NCBI GenBank assembly: GCA_017417385.1
Contig: JAFPZF010000070.1
Coordinates: 1-42,917, forward strand
Reading direction: 5' to 3'
DNA from: Bacteroidales bacterium
GTDB lineage: Bacteria; Bacteroidota; Bacteroidia; Bacteroidales; Marinilabiliaceae
Length of the DNA stretch: 42,917 bases
The notes beneath the pieces are model-generated. The model worked only from the letters and a program-made list of their open reading frames with translations, made no database searches and had not been told where the DNA came from. Below, in pieces: positions 24,458 to 34,154 of this stretch (positions are counted from its first letter, which is position 1; each line of letters opens with the position of its first letter). The position numbers and the translations under genes were made by a program.

Positions 24458-26421
24458 ACGAGCTTGTCTCCGGAGAGGTCGACCTCGAAGAAGTGAGGGA
24501 TGCGGACGGTGCGCCCCTTGTCGTCCTTAGCATGACTATGGACAGACATCATCCACTGACCGTCGAAGCGCTGGAAGAGCATCGAGTGGCCGAAGTTAGG
24601 CGGGGTGACCGGCTGAGGGTCCTGAATCCAAGGGCCGTCGAGAGTGCCGCTCTCGCTATAGGCGACGCCCTGAGTGTAATCGCCGAAGACCCAGGAAGTC
24701 CAGAGCATGCCGAGGCGTCCCGTGCCAGTACGGAAGAGCCATGGTCCGTCGGTGACCTTGTTCCACTTAACATTACCCTTGTCGTCCTTCTCGCGGCTCC
24801 AAGGGGAGTCGCTGGCGCGGAAGAGCACCTTAGGTTCGCCGACCGTTCCGCTCAGGTCGGGCTTGAGCTCGATCTTCTCGATAGTTCCGTTCCAGTCCTT
24901 GAGCCATTCGCCGCAGAAGACCATGTAAGGCTTGCCGTCAGAGTCTCGCCAGAAAGTGCCATCGAGCGTAGGGCGGTCAGCGGGCAGATAGGTAGAGTCG
25001 CCAAAGGCACGGTAGGGACCCATAGGGTTGTCGGCGCGGAGGACCTGAGAAGCGCGGCGCTCGATGACGTTGCCACGGACAGAGTCGATACGCACGGCGC
25101 GATTGGTGAACGTCGCGAAGTAGTAATAGTAGTTGTCGCCGGGGTTGCGATGGAGCTCGGCAGCCCAGATCATCGGACGGGGCCCCATCCAGGAGTCGGC
25201 GTCGAACTCAGTGACACGGAAAGGGCCGTCCCAGAGCTTGAGGTCCGAGCTGCGCCAGAGGAGTCCGGAGGTGCCCGTCATATAGTAAGTATGCGAGGCG
25301 CTGTCGGCGAGGATAGCGGGGTCGCTGAGGCGGATAGAGTCCGTCGGGACGCCGGTGCGGGCGAACCTGTTGCGATAGTTCTCGCTCCAATACTGTTCGA
25401 GACGGTGAGCCTCGTCGAGAGTGATATGGATGACGCTGCCGTGCTTAGGGGAGGTGAAGTTCTTCATCTTCATGACGCCCTCGTTGAAGCGGCCGAGCGG
25501 GGTGAAAGTCTTGAAATCCGAAGTCTCGACGAAGCCGAAGTTGTGAGGGTGGACGCTATAGATGTCGTACATGACGACCCACTTGTCCTCGCCGATACGC
25601 TTCCAGACGTTAGGAGCCTCGCAGCCCTTCGGCTCCGTATCGATCTGCTCGTCGTGGTAGTCGTCGAAGTGGTTGATACAGTCAGAGTACATATACTTTA
25701 TGCCGCCGGGGTTCTCCTGCGCGACATAGGACATAAAGTAGCGGCCGTCGGGCATCGGGCAGATATCGGCGTCGAGCACCTGGATAGTAGTGTCGGGGTA
25801 TTCGAAGAGGAGCTTAGGCTCAGTCTCGAGCGTCGTGAAGGCCTCGTCGGCGTAGCTGTAGTACATCTTAGTACGAGCGCCGGGCTTCTGACGGATCGTG
25901 AAGTAGACCATAGGCTTGCCGACCTTCGGGTCCCAGATAGTCTGAGGAGCCCAGGCGCAGCCGAGGTCGCCAAAGTTGTCTGGGAAGAGGAGGTCGATAC
26001 GGGCCTCGTTGTGAGTCCAGTGGATAAGGTCGTCGCTTGCCATGAGGACGAGGCCACGGTTGTTGCCCCAGCCGTACTCGTCGGGGCGCTCCCAGCGCGT
26101 CGTGCGGAGCCCCCTCTCGCGTCCGAAGACGTGGAGGTCTGTCATAGCGATATAGAACTTACCGTTAGGGGCGCGGTAGATGTGAGGGTCGCGGATGCCA
26201 CGCTGGTCGGCTATGCTATCGCCGGAGATGATAGGCTCGCCACCGTTGAGGGGTGTGAAGTTGTAGCCGTCGTAGCTGACAGCCATGAAGAGCGAGTGCG
26301 TCGGGTCGCTGAAGTAGGTGAAAAGATATGCGCCCATATCTTTCTCGGAGAGTTGGTGTCGGTCGGAGCACGAAGACAGAAGTGCCACGGAGGCCGCCAG
26401 GAGGACTGATAGCTTTTTCAT
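24448..26421 (-). CDS. Lipoprotein with two tandem glycoside hydrolase family 43 domains
   Basis: 657 aa with a lipoprotein signal (MKKLSVLLAASVALLSSC). Two GH43-type five-bladed propellers follow. The first (about 27-345) shows RGIRDPHIYRAPNGKFYIAMTD and WAPQTIWDPKVGKPMVYFT, with catalytic-base and pKa-modulator Asp candidates. The second (about 355-655) shows LSDPAILADSASHTYYMTG, PMIWAAELHRNPGDNYYYYFA and TLDGTFWRDSDGKPYMVFCGEW. GH43 enzymes release arabinose or xylose from plant glycans; tandem forms occur in Bacteroidales. It is not next to SusCD genes here. Own promoter and terminator. Confidence 0.87.
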   Translation of the reverse strand: MKKLSVLLAASVALLSSCSDRHQLSEKDMGAYLFTYFSDPTHSLFMAVSYDGYNFTPLNGGEPIISGDSIADQRGIRDPHIYRAPNGKFYIAMTDLHVFGRERGLRTTRWERPDEYGWGNNRGLVLMASDDLIHWTHNEARIDLLFPDNFGDLGCAWAPQTIWDPKVGKPMVYFTIRQKPGARTKMYYSYADEAFTTLETEPKLLFEYPDTTIQVLDADICPMPDGRYFMSYVAQENPGGIKYMYSDCINHFDDYHDEQIDTEPKGCEAPNVWKRIGEDKWVVMYDIYSVHPHNFGFVETSDFKTFTPLGRFNEGVMKMKNFTSPKHGSVIHITLDEAHRLEQYWSENYRNRFARTGVPTDSIRLSDPAILADSASHTYYMTGTSGLLWRSSDLKLWDGPFRVTEFDADSWMGPRPMIWAAELHRNPGDNYYYYFATFTNRAVRIDSVRGNVIERRASQVLRADNPMGPYRAFGDSTYLPADRPTLDGTFWRDSDGKPYMVFCGEWLKDWNGTIEKIELKPDLSGTVGEPKVLFRASDSPWSREKDDKGNVKWNKVTDGPWLFRTGTGRLGMLWTSWVFGDYTQGVAYSESGTLDGPWIQDPQPVTPPNFGHSMLFQRFDGQWMMSVHSHAKDDKGRTVRIPHFFEVDLSGDKLVVK

Positions 26422-26466
26422 GATAAGATGGTTGGTTATAACACAAGGGAGAGATGGATATCAAGA

Positions 26467-26474
26467 CAAAAGTA
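26467..26474 (-). promoter_or_regulatory. -7 promoter box (TACTTTTG) of the GH43 gene
   Basis: Minus-strand TACTTTTG, 45 bp before the ATG. Confidence 0.5.
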
Positions 26475-26505
26475 GCAATAAAAGAGGAGAATACAAGGGG
26501 GATGA

Positions 26506-26845
26506 GCAATTAGGAATTATGAATGAGGAATTGTCGGAGTCGGCAGCCACCTAAGGCGGGTGCCCTAGGCTTGGACTATTTTGCCCTTACAGGGCGATGG
26601 TTACCGTGGCACCCATTCCCCAGGGCGAGTGCCCTGGGCTTGGATTGTTTTGCGCTTTAGCTTCGCTGGCTTTTCTCTCGCTCGGCAATTTGCAAGCGAG
26701 CTTGCATTGCACTCGCTTAATCGAAAAGTTCAGCGCGACGTTTCCCCGAACACACATTCGTGAAATCAGAGTTTTCGGAGGGGACTGAGGTCAGTGATTC
26801 TTTTAACCTCACACAGAGGGCAAGCAATTAGGGATGTGCAATGTG
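26506..26845. repeat. Cluster of intergenic repeats
   Basis: No gene. Three repeat types are visible. (1) AATTAGGAAT...GAATGAGGAATTGTCGGAG at 26508-26539, related to copies at 26826-26893 and 27754-27787. (2) A direct repeat of about 35 bp, 26551-26585 and 26620-26653, sharing TGCCCT-GGCTTGGA and ATT/GTTTTGC. (3) A palindromic module at 26676-26723 (CTCGCTCGGCAATT...TGCAAGC-GA-GCTTGCA...CTCGCTTAATCG) also found inside the element at 30068-30205. Confidence 0.65.
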
Positions 26846-26848
26846 CAA

Positions 26849-27304
26849 TTAGCAATGAGGAATGAGAAATGAGGAATGAGGAATTGTCGGAGGAGGCGGG
26901 GAAAGCGGAGAGGGGGAAGAGGGGGAAGAGTAGCTATACGCCTTGCGGGACAAGAGCCGAATGATAGCGACGACAGCAGCAGAGACGAATAGACAGACAG
27001 CACCAACGACAATAAAGGAGTCGCAGCGGAAACATTTCTTTAGCTCGGAAGAGTCCATAGCCTCGACATCTTCTTTAGTCTCTTCGTAATAGCCACTACT
27101 TGCATTGATTATACACATCACAATCGAGGAAGCAGCGGCAAGGGTGCCTATTGTTAAAATAGAATTATAAGTAAATAAATTACTAAACAACAGACCTATC
27201 CACAGAATGACACCCATCACACCTGCCACGACAACAACCATCGCGTAACAATAAACTCCGAACTTATCTTCCAAACGAATACTCTTCAGTTTCTCGGCAA
27301 TCAA
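26849..27304 (-). CDS. Small multi-pass membrane protein, unknown function
   Basis: 151 aa, not recognised. Three to four membrane helices: about 18-42 (YAMVVVVAGVMGVILWIGLLF), 48-68 and 96-117, with a charged loop YYEETKEDVEAMDSSELKK between the last two. The final ~25 residues (SPSSPSPLSPPPPTIPHSSFLIPHC) are low-complexity and are encoded by the purine tract and the AATTAGG/GAGGAAT repeat, so the original stop was probably lost to a repeat insertion. No promoter or neighbour hints at its role. Confidence 0.5.
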   Translation of the reverse strand: MIAEKLKSIRLEDKFGVYCYAMVVVVAGVMGVILWIGLLFSNLFTYNSILTIGTLAAASSIVMCIINASSGYYEETKEDVEAMDSSELKKCFRCDSFIVVGAVCLFVSAAVVAIIRLLSRKAYSYSSPSSPSPLSPPPPTIPHSSFLIPHC

Positions 27305-27424
27305 AAGACGACGAATAAAACGCTTTATAACATAATACGTAAATAATTAACTACGCAAATTAAGATATTCATTATCCGCAACTAAATGAGGGAGAACAAG
27401 ATATGGCAAAGAGAGGTCGATGAC

Positions 27425-27721
27425 TCAACGGAGTCGCCATGAGACAAGAATGAAGGACTCGTCGGAGACATCGTTGCTTGCCAAAAAGTCAACAAAAGGC
27501 TTATGCTGTTTGCAGAAAGGCTTCTCCTTGAGGGAAGGAGCTGGCACAATGTAATAGAATTTGTCATTGAGTTTTCCCATAGGATAGTAGAAAAATGGGG
27601 ACTCCTTACTCTTCTTCGTTTTCCAATAGAAAACATCATGAGTCTTCTTGTTCTTAACACCACCTAAGTTCAAGTTGATAATGCAACAGTAGGCAATCTT
27701 CAGAGGGGTGGTTAATAACAT
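27425..27721 (-). pseudogene. Gene fragment or small ORF of unknown origin
   Basis: An open frame of 98 codons from a possible ATG at 27721. The stretch from about GGVKNKKTHDVFYWKTK through YYPMGKLNDKFYYIVPAPS to SFILVSWRLR reads like the end of a real protein, with no start, signal or promoter. It could be the decayed 3' end of a propeller lipoprotein like the upstream gene, cut off by the repeat at 27754-27787. Assignment is weak. Confidence 0.3.
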
Positions 27722-27753
27722 AAGAGGGGTCAAGTCTAATAGAGGGCTAATAC

Positions 27754-27787
27754 AATTAGGAATGAGGAATGAGGAATTGTCGGAGGA
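27754..27787. repeat. AATTAGGAATGAGGAAT...TTGTCGGAGGA repeat
   Basis: Third copy of the GAGGAAT repeat, ending one base before the stop codon of the BF3164-like lipoprotein gene. Just before it lies the third CTAATACA motif (27747-27754). Confidence 0.65.
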
Positions 27788-27788
27788 A

Positions 27789-28823
27789 TCATAGGTCGAT
27801 GATACCGTTGAGGTCGTACTCGATGTAGAGAGATTCGGGGATATGAGAAAGACACAATAGCTTCTTGCGGTCCTTGTCGTAGGCAATAGAGTTAACCTTC
27901 TTGTCGAGGACGAGGCGCACGACGGGAGTCCCGTTCCAAGAGTAGACTAAGACATCCTTGCCGATACTTGTTTCGTCTGACTCATAGCCTGCACCACTAT
28001 ACAGGAAGACAGCATGATTATCAGTACCAATAGCATCGGTGGCGTTTGCTCGGCTATCATCGGCTGGGAGAATGTAGCCGTCAATAATGTCTAGTATCTT
28101 CATGTCGCTATAGACATATCCCTTATCTATAAGCAAACTATCATGTTCGATACGCCCAAAGCCATATTGCTCGGAGTAACACACTCCGTAGGCAAACTTA
28201 GTGGCATCAGGAGAGTTCGCCACACACGTATTCATATATATGCTCCTCTGGACTTGCTCGTCAAAGCCAGACAAGACAGTGTTTTCAGGGAATGGTATTG
28301 ATGACAGAGCTCTTCCCTTCTTGTAATCAACTATATTAAGGAAACCGGCAGTATCATAATTAATTGCCAAAGCCTTATTGTCGCCTAACAAGCTGCTACA
28401 ACTACAGAAACAATTGAACGGATCTACTCTGACGACCTTCAGAGAATCATTCTGGACATCAAGTTTCATGCTTCGTCTATAGTTGACATCTACATAATAT
28501 AAACTATCAGCCAGAACGTACAAACGAGGAACACCATTAGAAATTTCATTAGGTCCTTGCCCTTTTGATAGACCTCTGTAGATATGATCAAAAGACTTGT
28601 CTATCAAAGCAATACAACCAGTATTTGTTGCCCCTTCAAATAAGCCAATTCTGCCCCGAGAAATGACAATGAGCCACGGATTCAATATATCATAATCCTC
28701 TAAGTCGACAGTCTTAGAAGACGTCAGTTGAATAGTCTTGTCGAAATGGGTTAAAGGACCAGAATTGTCGTTACAGGAAGAGAGAACAAACAGCAAAAAC
28801 AAATAGACAAATAATCTTTTCAT
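27789..28823 (-). CDS. BF3164-like / TolB-like beta-propeller lipoprotein
   Basis: 344 aa with lipoprotein signal MKRLFVYLFLLFVLSSC. The rest shows repeated blade-like strands: FDHIYRGLSKGQGPNEIS, LYVLADSLYYVDVNYRRSMKLD, FGRIEHDSLLIDKGYVYSDM and VLVYSWNGTPVVRLVLDKKVNSIAYD. The GxGPxE pattern is typical of the Bacteroides 6-bladed propeller (BF3164, TolB_like) lipoproteins, whose ligand is unknown. It starts 19 bp after the serine ammonia-lyase stop and may be read from the same message. Its AT-richer composition differs from that gene. Confidence 0.7.
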   Translation of the reverse strand: MKRLFVYLFLLFVLSSCNDNSGPLTHFDKTIQLTSSKTVDLEDYDILNPWLIVISRGRIGLFEGATNTGCIALIDKSFDHIYRGLSKGQGPNEISNGVPRLYVLADSLYYVDVNYRRSMKLDVQNDSLKVVRVDPFNCFCSCSSLLGDNKALAINYDTAGFLNIVDYKKGRALSSIPFPENTVLSGFDEQVQRSIYMNTCVANSPDATKFAYGVCYSEQYGFGRIEHDSLLIDKGYVYSDMKILDIIDGYILPADDSRANATDAIGTDNHAVFLYSGAGYESDETSIGKDVLVYSWNGTPVVRLVLDKKVNSIAYDKDRKKLLCLSHIPESLYIEYDLNGIIDL

Positions 28824-28842
28824 ACATTATCGTTGATAGACG

Positions 28843-30054
<1,212 letters not shown>

Positions 30055-30067
30055 AGTCAACGAATGA

Positions 30068-30205
30068 AGGGAACCTCTATAAATTGCTTTTTCGGCGTTG
30101 ACGTTGCCTTCATTCCTCACGCTCGGAAATTGGAGCAAGCTCCATTTCTCTCGCTTAATCGGAATGTTGCAATCAACTTTGAAATCTAATTTCTAGAGCT
30201 TCCCT
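30068..30205. repeat. MITE/REP-like imperfect palindromic element, diverged copy
   Basis: Begins AGGGAACCTCTATAAATT and ends AATTTCTAGAGCTTCCCT, matching inverted ends and the same core (TATAAATTGCTT.TTTC.GCGTTG) as the element at 10941-11063. Inside, TTGGAGC-AA-GCTCCA and the CTCGCTTAATCG module are shared with 26676-26723. The remaining spacer 30206-30375 shows no gene and no clear promoter box. Confidence 0.65.
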
Positions 30206-30375
30206 AACGTAGTAGGGAGGAGGATTGGGGGGCTTAGCAGACTCAAAGATGGAAAAATTTCAGTAAAATTACACCATGTATTCAAAAAAAGATTAATTTA
30301 GCGGCGACAAATGGCACAGATAGTGCTGTAAGTTACGCAATGAGAATAACAATTTCTATTAAAAACCGAAGGAAG

Positions 30376-31950
30376 ATGAACATCAAGAAATGCTTTGTAT
30401 CGGCCATCGCCATGGTAGCAGCAACGGCTTTGAGCATTCAGAGTGTTGACGCGCAGGGGTTTGGCAAGAGCCTTCTGAGCAAGGCTAAGAGTGCAGTCAC
30501 GACAGGATCGTCGAGCAGTTCGGCGTCGTCGTCGACACCATCGAGCAGTGCGTCGTCGAACAGCAGCAAGAGCAGCAGTTCGACAGAGGTAACGTCGAAG
30601 GGCAAGAAGCAGGCATCGAGCGAGATGGCGTCGAGCAGCAATGCAGGAGCAGGTGCAGGCGTCACGTATTACGTATCGATGAACGGAGGGGCAAGGGCAA
30701 ACGGACTATCACCGGAGACGCCGATGAAGGACATCCAGAAGGCCCTGAACAAGATCAAGGAGAACAAGGAAGACGGAGCGACCGTCAAGGTGGCAGAGGG
30801 CAACTATCTCGGCTCGATGAATGCGGGCTACATAGAGGTCAGCAACTTCATCACGCTTGAGGGTGGCTACAGTGAGGACTTCAGCAAGAGGGATCCGCAG
30901 AAGTACATCACGAGGATACAGCCTACGCAGGAGCAGAACGGCACGAACGGCAACAAGGCGCTCATCACGATGAGCGGACTTGACGACGTAACATTCGAGA
31001 GCGTAGTACGTGGCACGATCATCATCGACGGCTTCTGCCTCGATCATGGACTGCAGAACTTCTACCTGCCGGCAAAGCCAGACGACCCAAGGAACGGATG
31101 CCCGAGTGACAAGTTCGAGACTGGTCGTATCGTCGACGACGGCAGCAAGCAGCTGAGCCATCAGTCGATCCACAGTGACGCAGCGGTAGCGGGCAACGTC
31201 ATCATCAGGAACTGCCTGATAGCTAACAGCCCGTACTTCGGCATACAGTTCAACCAGAGGAACGGCAAGGTCGAGATCTACAACAACGTCATCATCGGCA
31301 ACAGGTTTGGTGGTGTACGCATCGACGGATGGGACAAGACGGCCGAGAGGTGCAAGGTAGACTTCCATCACAACACCGTAATCTTCTCATGGTGCCGCGA
31401 CAAGGAGATGGGCGACATGGGGTATGGCTATGAGTTCATGAACAACATCAACGGAGACCTGCACCACAACATCTTCGCTTGCAACAACTACGCAGCAGTA
31501 GCACGTACGCGCATCAACAGCGACAAGAAGCTGGAGGCCAAGAAGGTGACAAACCTGCATCACAACGCATTCTTCATGAACGCAGCCGACCTTCAGTTGC
31601 CATCTAAGGGAGGCGGGAAGTGGACGAACGTCAAGTGCGCAAACTTCGAGGATCTCGACGAGAGCCTGATACCAGAGGTCGATGGCAACTTCGAGTTGCA
31701 GAGCGGTGACCCATTCATCCAGGCGATAGACCAGGACTACCTTAAGGGTTTTGCAACGCTGAAGGTCGTCAGCAGCCAGTCGTTCAACGGCAATTCGGCA
31801 GCAAACCAGTTCCGTTCGGCGATGGGCATGAACCAGCAGGGCACGGAGACCATACGAGTCTCAATGTATGGCAACCGCTACAACTTCGACAAGGCCATGA
31901 AGCTCTTCGGTGCTAAGGAAGGTTACGGAGCACAGAAGTTCAGCAAGTAA
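30376..31950 (+). CDS. Secreted right-handed parallel beta-helix protein
   Basis: 524 aa from the ATG at 30376, which starts a signal peptide MNIKKCFVSAIAMVAATALS...VDAQ. A Ser-rich flexible linker (about 45-95) separates it from a helix of short beta turns beginning YYVSMNGGARANGLSPETPMKDIQKAL, the standard start of pectate-lyase-like or DUF1565-like repeats. Rungs such as GNVIIRNCLIANSPYFGIQF, VEIYNNVIIGNRFGGVRI and VDFHHNTVIFSW are clear. It may bind or cleave a polysaccharide, but no catalytic set can be pointed to. Separated from the next gene by a stem-loop. Confidence 0.77.
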   Translation: MNIKKCFVSAIAMVAATALSIQSVDAQGFGKSLLSKAKSAVTTGSSSSSASSSTPSSSASSNSSKSSSSTEVTSKGKKQASSEMASSSNAGAGAGVTYYVSMNGGARANGLSPETPMKDIQKALNKIKENKEDGATVKVAEGNYLGSMNAGYIEVSNFITLEGGYSEDFSKRDPQKYITRIQPTQEQNGTNGNKALITMSGLDDVTFESVVRGTIIIDGFCLDHGLQNFYLPAKPDDPRNGCPSDKFETGRIVDDGSKQLSHQSIHSDAAVAGNVIIRNCLIANSPYFGIQFNQRNGKVEIYNNVIIGNRFGGVRIDGWDKTAERCKVDFHHNTVIFSWCRDKEMGDMGYGYEFMNNINGDLHHNIFACNNYAAVARTRINSDKKLEAKKVTNLHHNAFFMNAADLQLPSKGGGKWTNVKCANFEDLDESLIPEVDGNFELQSGDPFIQAIDQDYLKGFATLKVVSSQSFNGNSAANQFRSAMGMNQQGTETIRVSMYGNRYNFDKAMKLFGAKEGYGAQKFSK

Positions 31951-31985
31951 GAGAGGAAGATTTCTATAACAGAGAGAAAACAACA

Positions 31986-32018
31986 CATAGAGGCGTAGCG
32001 GAGAGCTACGTCTCTATG
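31986..32018 (+). terminator. Stem-loop after the beta-helix gene
   Basis: CATAGAG-G-CGTAGC (31986-31999) pairs with GCTACG-T-CTCTATG (32005-32018), 13 pairs with one mismatch and a 5-nt loop. There is no T-run, so it may be a terminator or a processing/stabilising structure. Confidence 0.5.
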
Positions 32019-32092
32019 GTTGGTAAATAACCAAATAGAACAACAATACTCTGCACGGAGAAAAGTGTGTGGGGGGCAAAAACACGAAAGAG

Positions 32093-33349
32093 ATGGCAGT
32101 AACCGAGACAGAGACAATAGGCTACGGGTCGAGAGTAGGAAGCTCGTTCAAGGCGATGGGCTTCGGTGCCTTGCTAGTATTGGCGGGCATCGTCCTACTA
32201 TGGTGGAACGAAGGGCGGACAGTGCACAGGGCAGACACCATAGCCGAGGCGCAGGACGCATACGTAGAGATGGACAACATCTCGACAGTAGATCCGTCGT
32301 TTGCGGGGAAGCTCGTACATGCTACGGGCACGGCGACTACGAGCGAGACACTGAACGACTACGCATTTGGCATCAGCGTGAATGCAATCGCCCTTGAGAG
32401 GGAGGTCGAATACTATCAGTGGGACGAGACCAAGAAGACCGAGACGAAGGACAACCTCGGGGGCTCTCAGACAAAGACCACGACATACGACTACAAGAAG
32501 AGGTGGTGCAACAACCCAGTCAAGGATGACGAGTTCAAGGACGAGGCGTACAGGGGAAAGAACTTCACGCTGAGGGACTACAAGGACGAGGCATGGACGG
32601 CGGAGGTCGTAAACTTCGGCGCGTACAAGCTCTCGAAGGCGCAGATCTCATCCATCGGCAATGCGGAGGACTACAACGTCGAGCTGAAGGGCGAGAAGAG
32701 GCAGCAGTGGAACGAGGAAGTAAGGAACAAGTACAAGAAGGTGACCGGTGCCGAGGGTGTCGAGGTTGACGATGCAGAGTGGGTACACACGGCTGGCAAC
32801 GTCGTCTATTTCGGCAAGGACCCGGAGAATCCTCAGATAGGTGACGTCAGGGTAACATTCACGTATGTAAAACCGACGACGGAGCTCAGCACGATAGCAG
32901 TCGTCTCTGGGACAACATTCGCAGCGTTCCACACGAAGACGGGCGACTTCATAGAGACGTCGGTCGGCATACGCAGTGCGGGCGAGATGTTCACGAGTGC
33001 TGAGGAGAGCAACAACTTCATCAAGTGGTTGTGCAGACTTGGCGGCTTCCTGTTGATCTACTTCGGATTGAAGAACCTGTTCGGCCTGCTCGTCACGATA
33101 CTGAAGATCGTCCCGGCATTGGCGTCGATCATGAACTTCGGCGTAGGCATAGTATGTGGCATCTTGGCGGCAGCTATTTCACTCGTCGTCATAGCAATAG
33201 CATGGTTCTTCTACAGGCCGATACTTAGCATCTGCCTGTTGGCGGTAGCAGGATTCCTAGTATGGGTCTTTGCGTTCAAGGGCAAGGACAAGCTGAAGGA
33301 GCTAGCCAACAGGGGCAAGCAGCCGGCGGAGGCGCCAGTCCAGCAGTAG
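32093..33349 (+). CDS. TMEM43-family membrane protein
   Basis: 418 aa from the ATG at 32093 (an in-frame GTG lies 24 bp upstream). One membrane helix near the N-terminus (FKAMGFGALLVLAGIVLLWWNEGRTV) with the WWNEGR signature of TMEM43 proteins, a large extracytoplasmic domain (VLTGxA-like steps, LEREVEYYQWDE), and a C-terminal cluster of three to four helices (about 315-400). Bacterial TMEM43 homologues have no settled role; the eukaryotic protein organises inner nuclear membrane proteins. First gene of the lipoprotein/AAA+ run, 34 bp before the next start. Confidence 0.8.
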   Translation: MAVTETETIGYGSRVGSSFKAMGFGALLVLAGIVLLWWNEGRTVHRADTIAEAQDAYVEMDNISTVDPSFAGKLVHATGTATTSETLNDYAFGISVNAIALEREVEYYQWDETKKTETKDNLGGSQTKTTTYDYKKRWCNNPVKDDEFKDEAYRGKNFTLRDYKDEAWTAEVVNFGAYKLSKAQISSIGNAEDYNVELKGEKRQQWNEEVRNKYKKVTGAEGVEVDDAEWVHTAGNVVYFGKDPENPQIGDVRVTFTYVKPTTELSTIAVVSGTTFAAFHTKTGDFIETSVGIRSAGEMFTSAEESNNFIKWLCRLGGFLLIYFGLKNLFGLLVTILKIVPALASIMNFGVGIVCGILAAAISLVVIAIAWFFYRPILSICLLAVAGFLVWVFAFKGKDKLKELANRGKQPAEAPVQQ

Positions 33350-33383
33350 ACCACTGAAGGCAAAGGAAGAGAATACGAAAGCT

Positions 33384-33974
33384 ATGAAGCGAGTATTTCA
33401 AGCACTTACTCTGTGTGTGTGTTGCATCTCATGCACACAGACACAGAGTAATGTTTCTAAGGAAGAGGGCCAGAGCGAGGTCCAGGCAGAGAGCAAGGCT
33501 CCGGAGAAGCCGTCGCTAGAGGCAGAGGACCCGGCAAAGTATGTCGAGGAAGTGTACAGACTTGTCGGAGTCGCATATTCAGAGTTTCCGCCCCAGACAT
33601 CGGAGTTCGAGGGGAAAGTAGTCTCGAAGGGATGGAAAGAGGCGTGCGACCTCGTCATGAAGCGAGACGAGGAGATAAGTAAGTATGACGAGGACTACAT
33701 AGGGTTCTTCGATGCGGACTACTGGATCATGGGACAGGACATAGACCAGGCGTTCGGAGTCAGGGACATCAAGACCCAGATGGTCCAGAAAGACAAGGCA
33801 GTCGTAAGCATCATCGTCCACAACTTCAGCGACACGGAGGTAGAGGTCACACTCGTCAGGGAAGATGGGAAGTGGAAGGTTGACAACCTGAAGGACGTGA
33901 AGGCCGACATAGACTGGAGGAAAGGAATGGCGGAATATACGCACGAGATGACGACGAATCCGAGGGGAGAATAG
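33384..33974 (+). CDS. NTF2-like (DUF3828-like) lipoprotein
   Basis: 196 aa with lipoprotein signal MKRVFQALTLCVCCISC. After a charged linker, one domain (about 50-175) runs from VEEVYRLVGVAYSEF to VEVTLVREDGKWKVDNLKDV. The ending [VT]LVREDGKWKVDN and the preceding Asp-rich YDEDYIGFFDADYWIMGQD fit DUF3828 and related NTF2-fold lipoproteins. The same unit, in diverged form, is repeated in the following lipoproteins, so this is the simple member of the set. Confidence 0.68.
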   Translation: MKRVFQALTLCVCCISCTQTQSNVSKEEGQSEVQAESKAPEKPSLEAEDPAKYVEEVYRLVGVAYSEFPPQTSEFEGKVVSKGWKEACDLVMKRDEEISKYDEDYIGFFDADYWIMGQDIDQAFGVRDIKTQMVQKDKAVVSIIVHNFSDTEVEVTLVREDGKWKVDNLKDVKADIDWRKGMAEYTHEMTTNPRGE

Positions 33975-34154
33975 GGGAAGGGGAAGAAGGAGTGAGAGAA
34001 GAGAGAGGAGGGGAAGAAGGTGAAGAGAAGGGGAATAATGTAATAGAAGGAAGTGAAGAAGGGGAAGAGAAGAGAGAGACAGTAGATGTGACGAGGGGGT
34101 GAAGGCGCAGACTGGTCTCCCCCCCGAAAATGAGAAAGAGCAAAATCAGACACC
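33975..34154 (+). other. Purine-rich spacer with a G/C hairpin
   Basis: Nearly all purine from 33975 to 34080 (GGGGAAGAAGG-type blocks). A possible hairpin pairs GGGGG (34095-34099) with CCCCC within 34119-34125, 30 bp before the next ATG; it could tune expression of the paralogue trio. No gene and no TAnnTTTG box seen. Confidence 0.45.

Noticed and set aside
24493-26409. 638-codon plus-strand frame opposite the GH43 gene
   Set aside because: Pure shadow of the GH43 coding strand; no signal, domain or promoter.
26581-26788. Short plus-strand frames in the repeat cluster
   Set aside because: They are translations of dispersed intergenic repeats, often mis-annotated as hypothetical proteins.
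26506-26893. A CRISPR array in the repeat-rich spacer
   Set aside because: Repeats are of different types, irregularly spaced and imperfect, and no cas genes are in the window.
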